From assembly GCF_003254395.2 (NCBI RefSeq), contig NC_037638.1, positions 25,187,352-25,251,351 of the forward strand: a stretch of DNA of 64,000 bases. Direction: 5' to 3'. Source of the stretch: Apis mellifera (taxonomy: Eukaryota > Arthropoda > Insecta > Hymenoptera > Apidae). The notes under the pieces were generated by a model, which saw only the letters and a list, made by a program, of their open reading frames with translations, did no database searches and was not told the DNA's origin. Position 1 is the stretch's first letter. Every line of letters starts with the position of its first letter. Shown piece after piece: positions 22,114-34,602 of this stretch. The translations under genes and the position numbers were made by a program.

Positions 22114-22640
22114 TATAACGAGATATATATATAGAGAGACGATGTTGGATGGAAAACGAGGAGGAAACGGTGTTGGAAGATCGCGCGAAGGGAAGGACAC
22201 CGAGAGGTAAAAGAGAGTAAAATGGAGGCAGCGGGGCGGAGGAGAGGGGGAGGAGGGATCGCCCGAGGCCGAAGATAACCGGGTACCGGGAACAGAGAAA
22301 AAAGGCATCGCGTGACCGAAACCTGAAAACCAGAATCCCGATGGTGTTGTAGCCGGCCGGCCGGCCACGAACGGCCTCCTCCCATACCTCTCCTCCTCGG
22401 ATGAAATCGAAGCCGGGACACGCTTGTATATTCGGATTCCATCTTGTTCGTGTACGTGTATATACGGGTGTACGCGTATATATACGTGCTGTGTCGTTTT
22501 TAATTTTCTACCGAACTCTACCGGTAGCCGGACGGACAGATATTCGGCTACCGAATTGGAACTCCCACAGTGAGGATCGAGAGGAGATCGAAGGTCGAAT
22601 TATTTCCTCTTCTCTCTCTCTCTCTCTTTCTTTCTCCTTC
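22114..22640. other. Intronic non-coding DNA
   Basis: It contains a (CCGG/GGCC) run, GCCGGCCGGCCGGCC at about 22,352-22,366, a (TA) tract next to the mariner end, and a CT tract at about 22,612-22,628. No gene recognised. Confidence 0.4.
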
Positions 22641-23150
22641 TTTCGTTCGATCGAGATCTTTGATACGAGGACACGAGCGTTGATAATTGTAGCAAGAAGT
22701 ATCGTTATTTCCTTTTTTTTTTCGAGAAAATTCCTCGAATTATTTAATTATCGCGAAACGATTGTTCGAAGGACGCGAGCGTTGATAAGTGTAGCAAGAA
22801 AGATCGTTCTTTTTATTTTTTATTTTTTAAAAAAGTTTTCGAATTTAATAACGCGACTGATAACGAGGAAGATTCTTCTTTTTCTAAAAAAAATCTTTGA
22901 ATATTATTTGATTACGTACGATAATGTACGGTTTCATTAATTATTTTTTATCGAAAAATAAGTTTTCGAATTTAATAACGCGATATGATAACGAGGAAGA
23001 TTCTTCTTTTTCTAAAAAAAGTCTTTGAATATTATTTGATTATGTACGATAATGTACGGTTTGATTAATTATTTTTTATTGAAAAGTTAACGAGGAAGAT
23101 TCTTCTTTTTCTCTTCGAAAAAAAATCTTTGAATATTATTTGATTACGTA
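22640..23150. repeat. Short tandem array, three units of about 100-130 bp
   Basis: GATTCTTCTTTTTCT followed by A-rich sequence, then CTTTGAATATTATTTGATTA and ACGTACGATAATGTACGGTT, occurs at about 22,870, 22,997 and 23,096. A second, shorter duplication just before it repeats CGAGCGTTGATAA.TGTAGCAAGAA at about 22,666 and 22,776. Confidence 0.85.
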
Positions 23151-23899
23151 CGATTGTTGTATCATTTACTTTCGTACACATTTACCGATTGTAATTAAAT
23201 ATGCTACGAGTTGAGCAGTATTCAGAGATTGCTTTCATCGTTGCGAATTTTCCCGGATAAGATCTCGTACGTGTCGTTTTAATGAATCGTGTAAATTACC
23301 GCCTCGTGTTTCGCCTCGTGGAATCGGTTCTGGGAACGGGGAAATCTACTGGCTGGAAATGGAAAGCTGGGGTCTCTAATGGTAATTGTCGATCCTGTCG
23401 TCGATTCCACGAAGGACGCGTGAAACGAGAAAATTATAGAGAGGTATCGCGGTCGTATTGTCACGATTGAAACGGCGGAGTGACAATCGAGCTTTAATAA
23501 TCGGAGGGGAGAAGGGGGGACGAAATTGGGGTATCGTTTCGTCGACGAAATGAAACGGTTCACCTGCGTTTCATCGTTAGCGGACAAAAAAGGATTGACC
23601 TTCTTCAAAAAAAAAAAGTGAGAGAAGAGATTGAGCTATTTGTTCCTTTTTCTTCTTTTCTTTTCCTTTGAACCAACCATCGTGTACGATACGAAACGTT
23701 AGATGACAATTATACGTAATTTCGAATCCAAACGAATTTTCTATTTTAATTTTAGATTTAAAGATTTCGCGTGTAACGGAGGAAAAAACGAAACGCGCGA
23801 TGAGGATAGAAAGAAGAAATCCGTATAAACTGTGCAAACTGGTCGTGCAACATTTTCAACTTATTATTTTTATTCATCCTACCTTTTTACCTACTCTTC

Positions 23900-24770
23900 G
23901 TCGCACGCGCGTGATAATAAATCTATAAATTATTTATAGATCGATAATTTTCCTATCTCTTTTAATCGAAAACTGACCAAAAATTTTCCTTCGATGAAAG
24001 TGGAAAGAAGAAGAAATACGAGAGAGGAGGAAGGGAAGAGGAAAATATCCGAAAATGACGCAAAAAGAAGAAAAACAAATGTATTATCTTCAATATATTT
24101 TTTTCCATGCATCGTCGCATGTAATAACAAATATATAGAATTTATTTATAGATCGATAATTTTCCTATCTCTTTTAATCGAGAACTGACCAAAAATTTTC
24201 TTTCGACGATCGATGAAAGTTGAAAGAAAAAGAAATACGAGAGAGAAGGAGAGGAAGAGGAAAATATCCGAAAATGATATTTCAAAAGAAGAAAAACAAT
24301 TCGATATATTTTTTTATGCACAGTCCATGCATCGTCGCACGCGCGTAATAACAAATATATAGAATTTATTTATAGATCGATAATTTTCCTATAATTCTCC
24401 TTTAATTGAGAAGTGACCAAAAATTTTCTTTCGACGATCCATGAAAGAAAAAGAAATATGAGAGAGAGGAAGAGGAAAATATCCGAAAATGACGCAAAAA
24501 GAAGAAAAACAAATGTATTATCTCCAATATATTTTTTGCCATGCATTGTCGCACGCGCATGATAATAAATCGATATAGAATTTATGTATAGATCGTTAAT
24601 TTTCCCATCTCCTTTAATCGAGAACTGACCAAAAATTTTCCTTCGATGAAAGTCGAAAGAAGGAGAAATACGAGGAGGAGAGGAAGAGGAAAATATCCGA
24701 AAATGAGGCAAAAAGAAGAAAAACAAAGATATTATCCCCGTCCGATATATTTTTTTACGCACGGTCCATG
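23900..24770. repeat. Tandem array, four units of about 210-230 bp
   Basis: ACTGACCAAAAATTTTC or a variant occurs at about 23,972, 24,183, 24,412 and 24,624. Each unit includes GATCGATAATTTTCCTAT, a GA-rich stretch ending GAGGAAAATATCCGAAAATG, a purine run AAAAGAAGAAAAACAAA, an ATATATTTTTT run and GTCGCACGCGCGTGATAA or a close form. Confidence 0.9.
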
Positions 24771-27270
24771 CAGGTGGCGACGATTTCATCCTACGTGTTG
24801 GCCGAACTCGATTCTTTTGCCGGCCACAAATTGCAAATTGTTGCACCTTTTACGGCCGATGGAGTACGAGCCGGCCGATGTTGAAGGTGCAGTCACACCT
24901 GACGTCGCTCCGAATCATCATCCTCTTTGAAAAACTCGCCGGCAACATGCGAATTTATCTTATTCCGAGTAACTCGGTGACGTAGTACACGCGTATCGCG
25001 TGTCTCGTACGCCGATCCGATCGAGAGTAAACGTCTCTCTCTCTCTCTCTCTTTTTTTTATTACATTTCGGAAAGTGAGCCATGTTTCGAGAAAATTTTA
25101 CACGAGTTTTACACGAATCGATCGAAAGAATTAAATCGAAAGATACGAATCACGAATTTCCAATTCATTCGAAACGAAACGATATTTCCAACGAGAGATG
25201 TTAATTTCTTCTGTGTATACTTGAAAGATATCGAGTAAATCGAAATAACAAGATAAAGACGTTGATATAACAATGATCGAGAACGGATTTCTTAATTATC
25301 TGGGGGATAAATTAGAAGAATTTCGATGACGGAAATTGGAAATTTAAATTTCGGAAGGGAAATTGGTGTTTTTTAATAAAATATCAACGTAAGAAGGATC
25401 TATTCTTAACCAAGCCTCGGGATGCTTCAATTTTGTCGCGCGTTTAAGAAATTCACAACGTACATACGAATCCCATCTCGGAATTAATTTAAAATCTTAT
25501 TCGATTGAAAATTTTATTCGATCGAAATGACACGTTACGATTATTCTTTTTTCCGAAATTAATAATAATTTCTTTTTTCTTTACACTCGTCGCTTCAATC
25601 TGTCTGTTAATTCCTTGTCCCTTCTCTCTTTCATATTACGTGTACAGAGTGATAAAATTCCCAAGAAGAAGAAGAAAAAAGAAAGGAAACAGCTATACAA
25701 ATAAAAGGACGACGAGACAAAAGGAGAGACGAGTTGCATCTATACGTATATCCTGTTGTGTTGTGAACTCGTTTTACACTGTGGAGGGGCCCGCAGGCTC
25801 GAAAGCAGTTTTTAGCTTACAATTAGAGAAACGATCCTGTCAAATCGGCAAGATTGTTTCTCTGAACGTAGATTGCCTCGCGCGGCTCCGCTAACCACCC
25901 GACATTTCGCCCGGTATATATATAATCCCGGCGAAATTTTATAGAACAACTTTTACGATAATTGGAACGTCGAAAACATTTTGGACGCCTGAAATTTTCC
26001 GTAACCGCGAACACCTAATGTGGAATTAAGCCCCGTCAAGAATTAGAAGTTGCTCGAGCGGAACGGACGCTATTTGTCCGAATGCTACGAGAATTCACGG
26101 TGATAAATTCTAATCCTCTCCCCAACGTGAGAAAGCGGCCAACGCACGTTTCCAGTTAACACGCTGTTCCGCAGATTCGAGGAACGAAGCGTTATTTCAA
26201 ATATATATATATGTGTTCGAAAAACTCGTGGAAGGATCCTTTTAATCTCTCGTCGAACGTTTATTCCTTCGCTTCGTTACGAACAACCTGTTACACAAAC
26301 GTAGTTGATACAACCGTGTTAGATTCCGTTAGACTCTCTGACGCCGCGACGACAGCTCTCGCGATCTCGGCCGACCGAGGGAATAATTTCTTTCCCACGT
26401 TTCCCGAGGAGAAAAAATGGCGGATCGACACCGTTCGATACCCACGATCTGCCAATGTTACAACCGTTCCGTTCTCCTCCTCCTCGTTCCACGAGCCACG
26501 CGTCCGATTCCGAGTGAAATTTATTATCGAATTTAATATTTTTTTTTTTCTTCTCGTTCGAAATTCTCGAGGCGAGGATTAAATAATTTTTCTCTTCGAA
26601 ATCGAGGAGAGGAGAAATCTTTCGCGCGTGTTCTTACGTCACGAAGAGTAAAGGCAGGTTTCTAATTACGCGCACGAAAAATTCGAAAATTGGCAACGCG
26701 TTCATTACGCATTCCTTCTCGACGTTTTATATTTCTCGCGCACAATTATCGAGTCGTGCTCCTTTTTTTTCTCCTCTCCGATTAACCGAACCTGTTAAAA
26801 ACATCGTTGGCGAAAAGATCGTTTTTTTTTTCCCCCTTTCTTTCGAATGTTCGTTTCGCGAGCGAAACTATGTTTGGGGGGAATCGGTGTTATTCGTTGG
26901 CGAAATTATACGATTCTGTAAATACGTTTGTCGGGGGAACGATAATACGGAGGGAGCCGGTTGATAATAAATTTCTCCTTCTTCTCGTTTCGAATTATTA
27001 AGACGGTTAATGGGACGAGATAAGTGGAATATCGGGTTAAAAAGGAAAACATTTTGGGTGAAAGAAATTTCGGGAAAATTTAATTGCGTCTCCTCGGCGC
27101 AATTGGTATTTTATTTATAAAATGTATAATTGGACGATCGTAAAGATAAAAAGGCGAGGCGATCACTCGACTCGATAGCCAATCGACGATTCGAATCGGT
27201 AATAAAATAATAATTCGAGCCTCGTTTCGAATAGTTAAACGAGAGTGAAGAGATTAACTGTCGTATGTAA
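24771..27270. other. Intronic non-coding DNA with complex islands
   Basis: No gene recognised. The part at 24,771-24,990 is complex sequence (CAAATTGCAAATTGTTGCAC, ACCTGACGTCGC with a CRE-like core). The part at 25,745-26,050 is also complex and includes a hairpin at 25,825-25,863. The rest is A/T- and CpG-rich with a CT tract at about 25,036-25,051. Confidence 0.4.
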
Positions 27271-27279
27271 AAAAAAGGC

Positions 27280-29640
27280 AAAAATGGTAGAAATTTTATA
27301 CAATTTTAACATCTTAAATATATAAGTCATTTTGGGAATAAAACAAAATACCTAGCATCCAATTTGAAACATATCTAAAAGTGGGCAGAGAGAAGCTGCG
27401 CTCGCTATCGAAGAATTCATCGAATGTACCACGCTATCGTTCGAATTAATTAACGCGTCTCGTTAAGGGAAATGGTCGTCGAATACGAAAGGTTGCACTT
27501 TGTTCAATAACAATTTCGACCGATTAAAATGCTAAATATCAACAATTTTACACATACAATTTTACATTTTTTTCTCTCAATAAAACAAAACCTAAAAGTG
27601 GAAAACAGGAAAAAGTAACACTCGCTATCCAAGAATTCATCGAATGTATCGTATTATCGTAAAGCAACGGTTGCAAAATACTAAAAGTTAAACAATTTTA
27701 ATCCTATTTAATAAATATATCAAATATATAAATTATCCAATTTCAAAACATAACTAAAAGTGGGAAACAGAGAGAAGCAGCACTCGCTAAGAATTCATCG
27801 AATGTATCGTAAGGCAACAGTTGCAAAATGCCAAAAGTTAAACAATTTTAATAAATATATTAAATATAAATAATAAACTTACTATCCAATTTCATACCTA
27901 AAAGTGGAAAGCAGAGAGAAGCAATATTCGAAGTATTCATTGAATGTATCGTACTATCGTATATAAAAGGCAACGATTGCAAAATGCCAAAAGTTTAACA
28001 ATTTTAATAAATATATTAAATATAAATAATAAACCTATCATTTAATTTCGTATTTAAAATTGGAAAGCAGAGAGAAGCAGCACTCGCTAAGAATTCATCG
28101 AATGTATCGTATTATCGTATATAAAAGGCAACGATTGCAAAATGCCAAAAATTTTACAATTTTAATAAATATATTAAATATAAATAATAAATCTACCATC
28201 CAATTTTATCATTATCGAAGAATTCATCGAATGTAACGTACTATCGTAACAATTGCAAAATGTTAAGAATTAAACAATTCTAATTTTATTTAATAAATAT
28301 ATCAAATATATAAATCATCCAATTTGAAAACATAGATAAAAGTATGAAACAGAGAGAAGCAATACTCGCTATCAAAGAATTCATCCAATGTATCGTACTA
28401 TCGTATATAAAAGACAACGATTGCAAAATGCCAAAAATTTAACAATTTTAATAAATATTAAATATAAATAATAAATCTACCATCCAATTTCATCGTTATC
28501 GAAGAATTCATCGAATGTATCGTAGTATCGTAAGGCAACGATTGCAAAATGCTAAGTTAAACAATTTTAATAAATATTAAATATAAATAATAAACCTATC
28601 ATCTAATTTCATACCTAAAAGTATGGAAAGCAGAGAGAAGCAACACTCGAAGTATTCATCCAATGTATCGTACTGTCGTATATAAAAGGCAATGATTGTA
28701 AAATGCCAAAAATTTAGAATTTTAATAAATATATTAAATATAAATAATAAATCTACCATCCAATTTCATCGTTATCGAAGAATTCATCGAATGTATCGTA
28801 GTATCGTAAGGCAACGATTGCAAAATGCTAAGTTAAACAATTTTAATAAATATTAAATATAAATAATAAACCTATCATCTAATTTCATACCTAAAAGTAT
28901 GGAAAGCAGAGAGAAGCAACACTCGAAGTATTCATCCAATGTATCGTACTGTCGTATATAAAAGGCAACGATTGCAAAATGCCAAAAATTTAGAATTTTA
29001 ATAAATATATTAAATATAAATAACAAGTCTACCATCCAATTTCATCGTTATCGAAGAATTCATCGAATGTATCGTACTATCGTAAGGCAACGGTTGCAAA
29101 ATGCTAAGTTAAACAATTTTAATAAATATATTAAATATAAATAATAAACCTATCATCCAATAACCTATCATCCAATTTCATAATATACCTAAAAATATGG
29201 AAAGAGAGAGAAGCAACACTCGAAATATTCATCGAATGTATCGTACTATCGTATATAAAAGGCAATGATTGCAAAATGCCAAAAATTTAACAATTTTAAT
29301 AAATATATTAAATATAAATAATAAACCTACCATCCAATTTCATCGTTATCGAAAAATTCATCGAATGTATCGTACTATCGTATATAAAAGGCAACGATTG
29401 CAAAATACCAAAAATTTAGAATTTTAATAAATATATTAAATATAAATAATAAATCTACCATCCAATTTCATCGTTATCGAAGAATTCATCGAATGTATCG
29501 TAGTATCGTAAAGCAGCCGGTTGCAAAATGCTAAGAGTTAAATACAATTCTAATCCTATTTAATAAATACATCAAATATATAAATCATCCAATTTGAAAA
29601 CACAGGTAGGAAAGTGGGAAACAGAAGAGAAGCAGCGCTC
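27280..29640. repeat. Tandem array with dimeric higher-order structure, about 2.4 kb
   Basis: Units carry CATCGAATGTATCGTACTAT, CGTATATAAAAGGCAACGATT, GCAAAATGCCAAAA, CAATTTTAATAAATATATTA and GGAAAGCAGAGAGAAGCA. The phrase ATTGCAAAATGC recurs at alternating spacings of about 155 and 120 bp over much of the array, giving a dimer of about 276 bp. Units starting near 28,541 and 28,817 are nearly identical (exact offset 276). Towards the left edge units are more diverged. Confidence 0.92.
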
Positions 29641-31990
29641 CAAGTTATCGAGGAATCGATCGAATCGAATACGCGTGTACCTCGCTATCGTTCGTATTAA
29701 CTAACTCGCGTCTCGTTAGCGGAAACGGTGGTTAGATAAAAGGGAACGGTTCGTTGGTCCGGGGACTGGTTTCCGTGGCGCGAAGTCACCTTTCAGCGAA
29801 GTCACGGGGATGCCGGTCGTTCTCTCCGCGGGAGAAAACGAGGAAAAGAAAGAGAGAAAAAGAAAAGGTAGTCGCGAGGGTTTATCGAGCGAGTTCGGAG
29901 GAACGCGAAGGCTTCAACTTGTCTGCACGCCATTAAAATGTCATAGCCGCGACCGAGCCTACACTTACACGTGATATCCCCACACGCGTGTGATGTGACG
30001 CGGATCCGTACAAGGCGATTCATAAAGCGCCAATATCCAACTCTAATGTACCCCACTTTTCCAGCACAAAACGTTACGTTCATTTTCTCTCTCCGATCTT
30101 GGAAAAATATCGAGCAGCTGTCTATAAATTTCCATCAATGAATTACACGTTTTGCAATCTGAACGTAATTAATAACAAAAATAATCGAAGAAACTCGCAA
30201 CACATTGTTTACAAACGAGAGGAAAAATCGATCGAAAATTTTGAACGCGAGCAACAAGATGCACCTTCTCTCGTTCCCTTTGAACCGTTTATTCCATAAG
30301 GAGAGCATCGATAACGCAGTTGTGAATCATCCTGTACGCATTCCCATACGTGTCTCTCTCTCCACAAGTCCGAATATACCGGATATATGTATTACATATG
30401 CCTTTTCAACGGCTCGGGGTTGATCGCGACGACGGGGAAGATTGAATAATTTCCACCGCTCGTTTAATAATTGATATCGACTACACGCGGTTTAGCCATC
30501 CTCGCGAGCCATCATCCTCGAGGCCGCTGCTTGGTCTAAAGATACACGAACCCAATTAGAGGAAATTCATATTCCGATCGGTGCTACCGATTCCTCCAAT
30601 ATATATATATATACACACACGTATATATCACGCCTTCTCTCGTTCCTTCGTTTCCTTCGTACCCGTCGCGAATTAATAACGATCCCGTTAATAATGATTT
30701 TCCTAAATCCGTACGTTTCCTATCCGCGCACCCGCGTCGACAACGTACCTCCACACGATTAAAATTATTAATGAGAATTGTAAGGGAGAAATTTTCTTTT
30801 TTTTTTTTTCCTTTTGAACAGCGTCGATGGATTTTTGAATCTTTTAACGCGGGACGAATGTGTTTTGGAGGATTATTATTTTAATTTTCGGATCGGATCG
30901 GTGAGGCGTGTAATTCGCGCGAGCGAGCAGTTTGTTTTACGTGGAGAGACGGGAAACGAAGGTAGTTACTACGAGATAAGTCTGGATAAGCGAGCTGTTT
31001 CGCTTATTTTTAACTAATTAGCGGATATGTAATGAGGGAATTTTTTTTTTTTTCCACCGCGTCGGATAAAATTTCTCTTCGCAATCCGCGTTACGGATAC
31101 TTTTGAAAACGGATTTTAAACGGGTAGGCGTGTAGGATTAGCCGGAGACGCGAGACATAAATCGTCTGGGAGAAATGATCGATAAATCGGGGAAGGAAAA
31201 AATAAAATTAGAAGTGGAATTTAATTACGTAACAGGATTACGTATATACTTCTATTTCTATTTATAGAGAAACTTGGCAAAATAAACGCACCTGAATTTA
31301 AACCGATCGTAACTTTCAAAACTATTCGATGAATGCAAGAAAAAGGGAGAGAAAAAAACAGGTACTCGATTACCTATGATCGGAAATTCGCTATAAACAT
31401 CTGCCCGAGTATTTGTATTCGAAAATTAAAATATCGCTTCGTTGAAAAGTGGACGAGAAAAAGAGAAGAAGAAATGGAAAGAAATAGAACGCGGAGCTTA
31501 ACCTCGACACGAAACCGCAAATAGTTATGAATTCTCGGATCGTGAATGCGCAATCTGCGGAATTAGCGTTGAATCGATCCATATGCGCCTCTTCTCCTCC
31601 CCCCTCCTCTCTCCCGCCGATGACGTGGGAATCGTCATTGCACGCATTGACATCTCCATTATCCGTCTACGTATTATCGAGCGAAACCGCAATTCGTCCC
31701 GAATCCCGGTCGATTTTTCCCCCCTTTCTTCGTCTCGCGTCCGAATGATGGCACGAGCGAGTAAGGATAATGGTAACGGCGAATTGTTACGGGGAGGAAT
31801 CGAGGGGACAGGGGAGGGAGACGCACGGCGATACACGGCTCGTCGTTTACGTCCTAACGAACCTAATCATCCCGCGTAGTTAATTCCACACCAGCCCCCG
31901 TGTCGTTGCGTTTATTACGAATAGAGGAAATTGAGTCAATTTCGAGGACGAGGGGAATCGAATGAACCGATGGAAAATGATAAAAGTATT
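29641..31990. other. Intronic non-coding DNA
   Basis: No gene recognised. It contains a 12-bp palindrome CACACGCGTGTG at 29,981-29,992, a (TA)/(CA) microsatellite at about 30,599-30,622, T-runs near 30,800 and 31,040, and otherwise CpG-rich complex sequence. Short frames here show no domains. Confidence 0.4.
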
Positions 31991-31997
31991 TCGAAGT

Positions 31998-32265
31998 ATC
32001 GTGGAGGAGAAATATTTAGATTCACGAGGAATTATTAGGATAAATATGAGACGAGATTTGATCGGAAGAATCGTGAGAATAAGAAATATCGTGGAGAAGA
32101 AATATTTAGATTTACGAGGAATTATTAGGATAAATATGAGACGAGATTTGATCGGAAGAATCGTGAGAATAAGAAATATCGTGGAGGAGAAATATTTAGA
32201 TTTACGAGGAATTATTATTAAAAATGAGACGAGATTTGATCGAAAGAATCGTGAGAATAGTATTA
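31998..32265. repeat. 90-bp tandem repeat, three copies
   Basis: ATCGTGGAGGAGAAATATTT or the GAGAAG variant begins at 31,998, 32,088 and 32,178, giving an exact period of 90 bp. The third copy is shortened internally. Because 90 is a multiple of three, a plus-strand frame stays open through it and shows a repeated 30-residue peptide. It lies in intron 1 only about 340 bp from the exon 1 donor, antisense to C15, and I regard it as a minisatellite rather than a gene. Confidence 0.9.
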
Positions 32266-32601
32266 ACGAGTTTAGACACTTTCTCGTATCGTGATTATTG
32301 GTTAAAAGTTTAAGTAAAAAGGAAGAAATGGCAGCGTGTCGCGATGATCGAAATCGAGGAACGTTATTGATACGTATCGACGCCGATACTTTAATTCAAA
32401 TACAGATGAAGAATCGTTTAAAATTCGCATTTTAAAAGGAAGCAAGCCGATAACGCGTCGAGATCGAAAGCGAAGATTAATTCCAAGACGGATGATTGAA
32501 GTTAAAACTCTGATCGCTCTCTTTTCAACGCAAGATCTTTAATTTTGAATCCCGTGCTGGTCCAAGAAAATCGGGTAAACCTTACGGAGGAGTATGCTTA
32601 C

Positions 32602-33346
32602 CTGCCAGCCTGTCCTTGAGGTGCGGGTGTCCCTGGAGCGGATGCGCGGCCAAGTTGGCCAACAAGCTGGCCCTGTGAAGGCCGGCCGCCGCCGCCGCCT
32701 GTTGTTGGCTGTGCTGAAGGGCCTGTAAACTCCAGGGCGGTATCAACGCCTGTGCCGGCAGGGCGCCGGCCGCAGCCCCATTGGCGCCGGGTGGCCGATG
32801 GGCAGGCACCCTTATCACGCCGCCGCCCGTGTATATCAGTCCGGACCCGGTTGGGAAGAGTCTGAACGGCGCCAACAGATCGGTGGCCGACGCGCAGTGC
32901 AGCGACGAGGCCGAGTTGGTCTGGGTCTCGGCCGTGCTTCCGGTGTCGTCGTCGTCCTTCTCCGACAGTTTCTCCTCGATCTCGTGGCCCCACGACCCCC
33001 TGCCGTCGTCCAGCGCGGCGGACGAGCCGCCGTTGTTGTCCTCCCACGACCACTTCCTCTCCTTGTCCTCGGCGTCCGGGTCCTCGGACCCGGAGGGGCT
33101 CTTGGGGTTCGGGGGCCGATTCTCGCCCAGCAACCGGCTTATGCTGAACGGGTGGCTGCGGGGCGACTCGTTGTGCAGCGCTCTCGAGCCGGTTTGACTC
33201 GGGGGCGGGGAATCGGAGCACTCGGAGTGGCCCAAGCGGCGGTTGTCGCTGGCGTAATTGCGGGGGCTGCGGCTGGCCGAGTCCGAGTCGTCCACGTTTA
33301 TCTCTTCCGTCGCGTCCGCGTCGCTGTCGCCGTGAATCGACATCAT
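32602..33346 (-). CDS. C15: C15/TLX homeobox gene, exon 1 (N-terminal region)
   Basis: Coding begins at the ATG at 33,346, the first in frame after a TGA at 33,410-33,412; a second ATG follows directly and has A at -3. The exon gives 248 residues plus one base and ends at CTGGCAG|GTAAGC. Visible features in order are an acidic Ser/Asp segment (residues 7-25), a Ser/Pro-rich stretch (41-64), the eh1-type motif HPFSISRLL (65-73), a charged Glu/Asp/Lys region (about 86-140), then a Pro/Gly/Ala-rich part and a Gln/Ala run (about 212-225) before HLKDRLA, which resembles the KDR segment preceding exon 2 in TLX proteins. The eh1 motif (FSIxxLL) recruits Groucho/TLE corepressors in this family, so a repressor role is likely. 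The homology call rests mainly on the homeodomain in exon 2; the matching splice phase and eh1 motif tie the two exons together. Confidence 0.9.
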
Positions 33347-34420
33347 CTCCCGATCCAATCCGATCGAATCGAATCGATTTGCGTCCTCTTCGTTCCCGAT
33401 CCTCTTCGTTCACCGGAAATTGCTTCGGATGCTCATCCTGCGCTCATCCATCCGGCTAGTTTCTTGCTACGTCGGCTAGGTATCCGTACTCTGATAAGGG
33501 ATACGTATCGTTCGAGATCGATATAGTTATATAGCTCGAATGGCGGAGGAACGAGGAAGGTAGTTTCCGCTCCCTCAGCTTTCGGATCTCATCGTTCATC
33601 CAGCGTTCGATCTATCGCGCGATCCGATTCGCCTGACGGCCATCTTGTCCGCCGATGTCGTGGATTTGTTTCTTCTACGAGAAACTTGGAGTCATGATTA
33701 CCGTTGATCGATCTAATCCTTACTCTCAAACTCGTCACTCCGTCGGGGCACTGTTTCCACCCACAAACAGTTTCGCTCAACCATGCACAAGATCACGTTT
33801 AATAATCGGTCAAGACTACCACTACTTTCGTTCTACTTTCCGTTTCACTGTTCCCCGTTCCTCCAGCAGAAGAGATGGAACGATCGGAAATACAACGTCC
33901 GGTGGGGAAAAAAAAAAATATCACGAGGCCGGTGATCGAACCGTGCGCGCTCTCAGTCCGGATCCTCGATCCTCTCGACACCCTTGGTCCATCGAGAGTC
34001 GCGCGATCCGACGAGCGGAAAAAGAAGGGAAGGAAGGGATCGATCGATCGCCAGATTTACGCGAGGGGGTGGGGCGGGAAAAAAAAAGGGGGGAAAAGTC
34101 GGCGAGATAGGAGAGAGAGTGCGGAGGAGGTGCTCACGTGGTGATCGAAAGGGCCGTGTTTTCCGCGCACGGGGAACTCCGGATCCGTGGCGAGTCGGGA
34201 CGTGAATCCAGGTCGGCCGCGGCGAGAGAGACGGGACGTTGCGAGGGAAGCGGAGAGACCAGACGCTTCATCCCTACCCCACGGTTGCGCGGCGACTCGA
34301 GCCGCGACCCGACGTGCCGACCCGCGGCATCGCCCACCGCCGCGCCGCGCTCCAATCCTGTCCAACGTGGCCCCGCCCACCCGCTCGCCGATTGGCCGCC
34401 GTTAAATTGATACCTATTTA
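33347..34420 (-). promoter_or_regulatory. C15: C15 5' leader and candidate promoter
   Basis: GC-rich, CpG-rich DNA directly upstream of the C15 start. On the minus strand, near 34,365-34,395, there is GGCCAATCGG (CCAAT box) followed by GGGTGGGGCC (GC-box-like), and at about 34,405-34,420 GTTAAATAGGTATCAATTTA. The GC content drops to the right of about 34,420. The exact start site cannot be read; a start between about 33.5 and 34.35 kb would give a leader without an intron, since the ATG-containing exon has its own upstream stop. Confidence 0.4.
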
Positions 34421-34571
34421 ACATTTGAGCAGAATGTTGCAGGCGATCGCCTTTTTCTCCTGTATTATTTATTGCCCGATCGTCGTGCCTCCTTTTTTCT
34501 CTCCTACTATTTCCTCGCTTCTTCCTCCCTCCACGCAACGGGGCACGTTCCTCCTCCTCCTCCTCCTCCTC

Positions 34572-34602
<31 letters not shown>

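Larger units (their letters stand above)
7609..32601 (-). other. C15: C15 intron 1 (24,993 bp)
   Basis: The intron is bounded by the donor G|GTAAGC at 32,601 and the acceptor GTCGACAG| at 7,609. Both flanking exons encode parts of one TLX-type protein in compatible phase. It contains two mariner elements (10,661-11,941 and 21,175-22,113), six long-period tandem arrays, GA/CT tracts and scattered complex islands. Introns of this size are common in developmental transcription factor genes and often hold enhancers; no enhancer is proven here. Confidence 0.85.

Noticed and set aside
28577..29035. Two almost identical 60-codon minus-strand frames 276 bp apart
   Set aside because: They are the same part of two successive dimers of a satellite-like array, not a gene pair.
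27280..29640. Possible CRISPR-like array
   Set aside because: Units are contiguous and diverge gradually, with no short constant repeat separated by unique spacers, and the organism is an animal.
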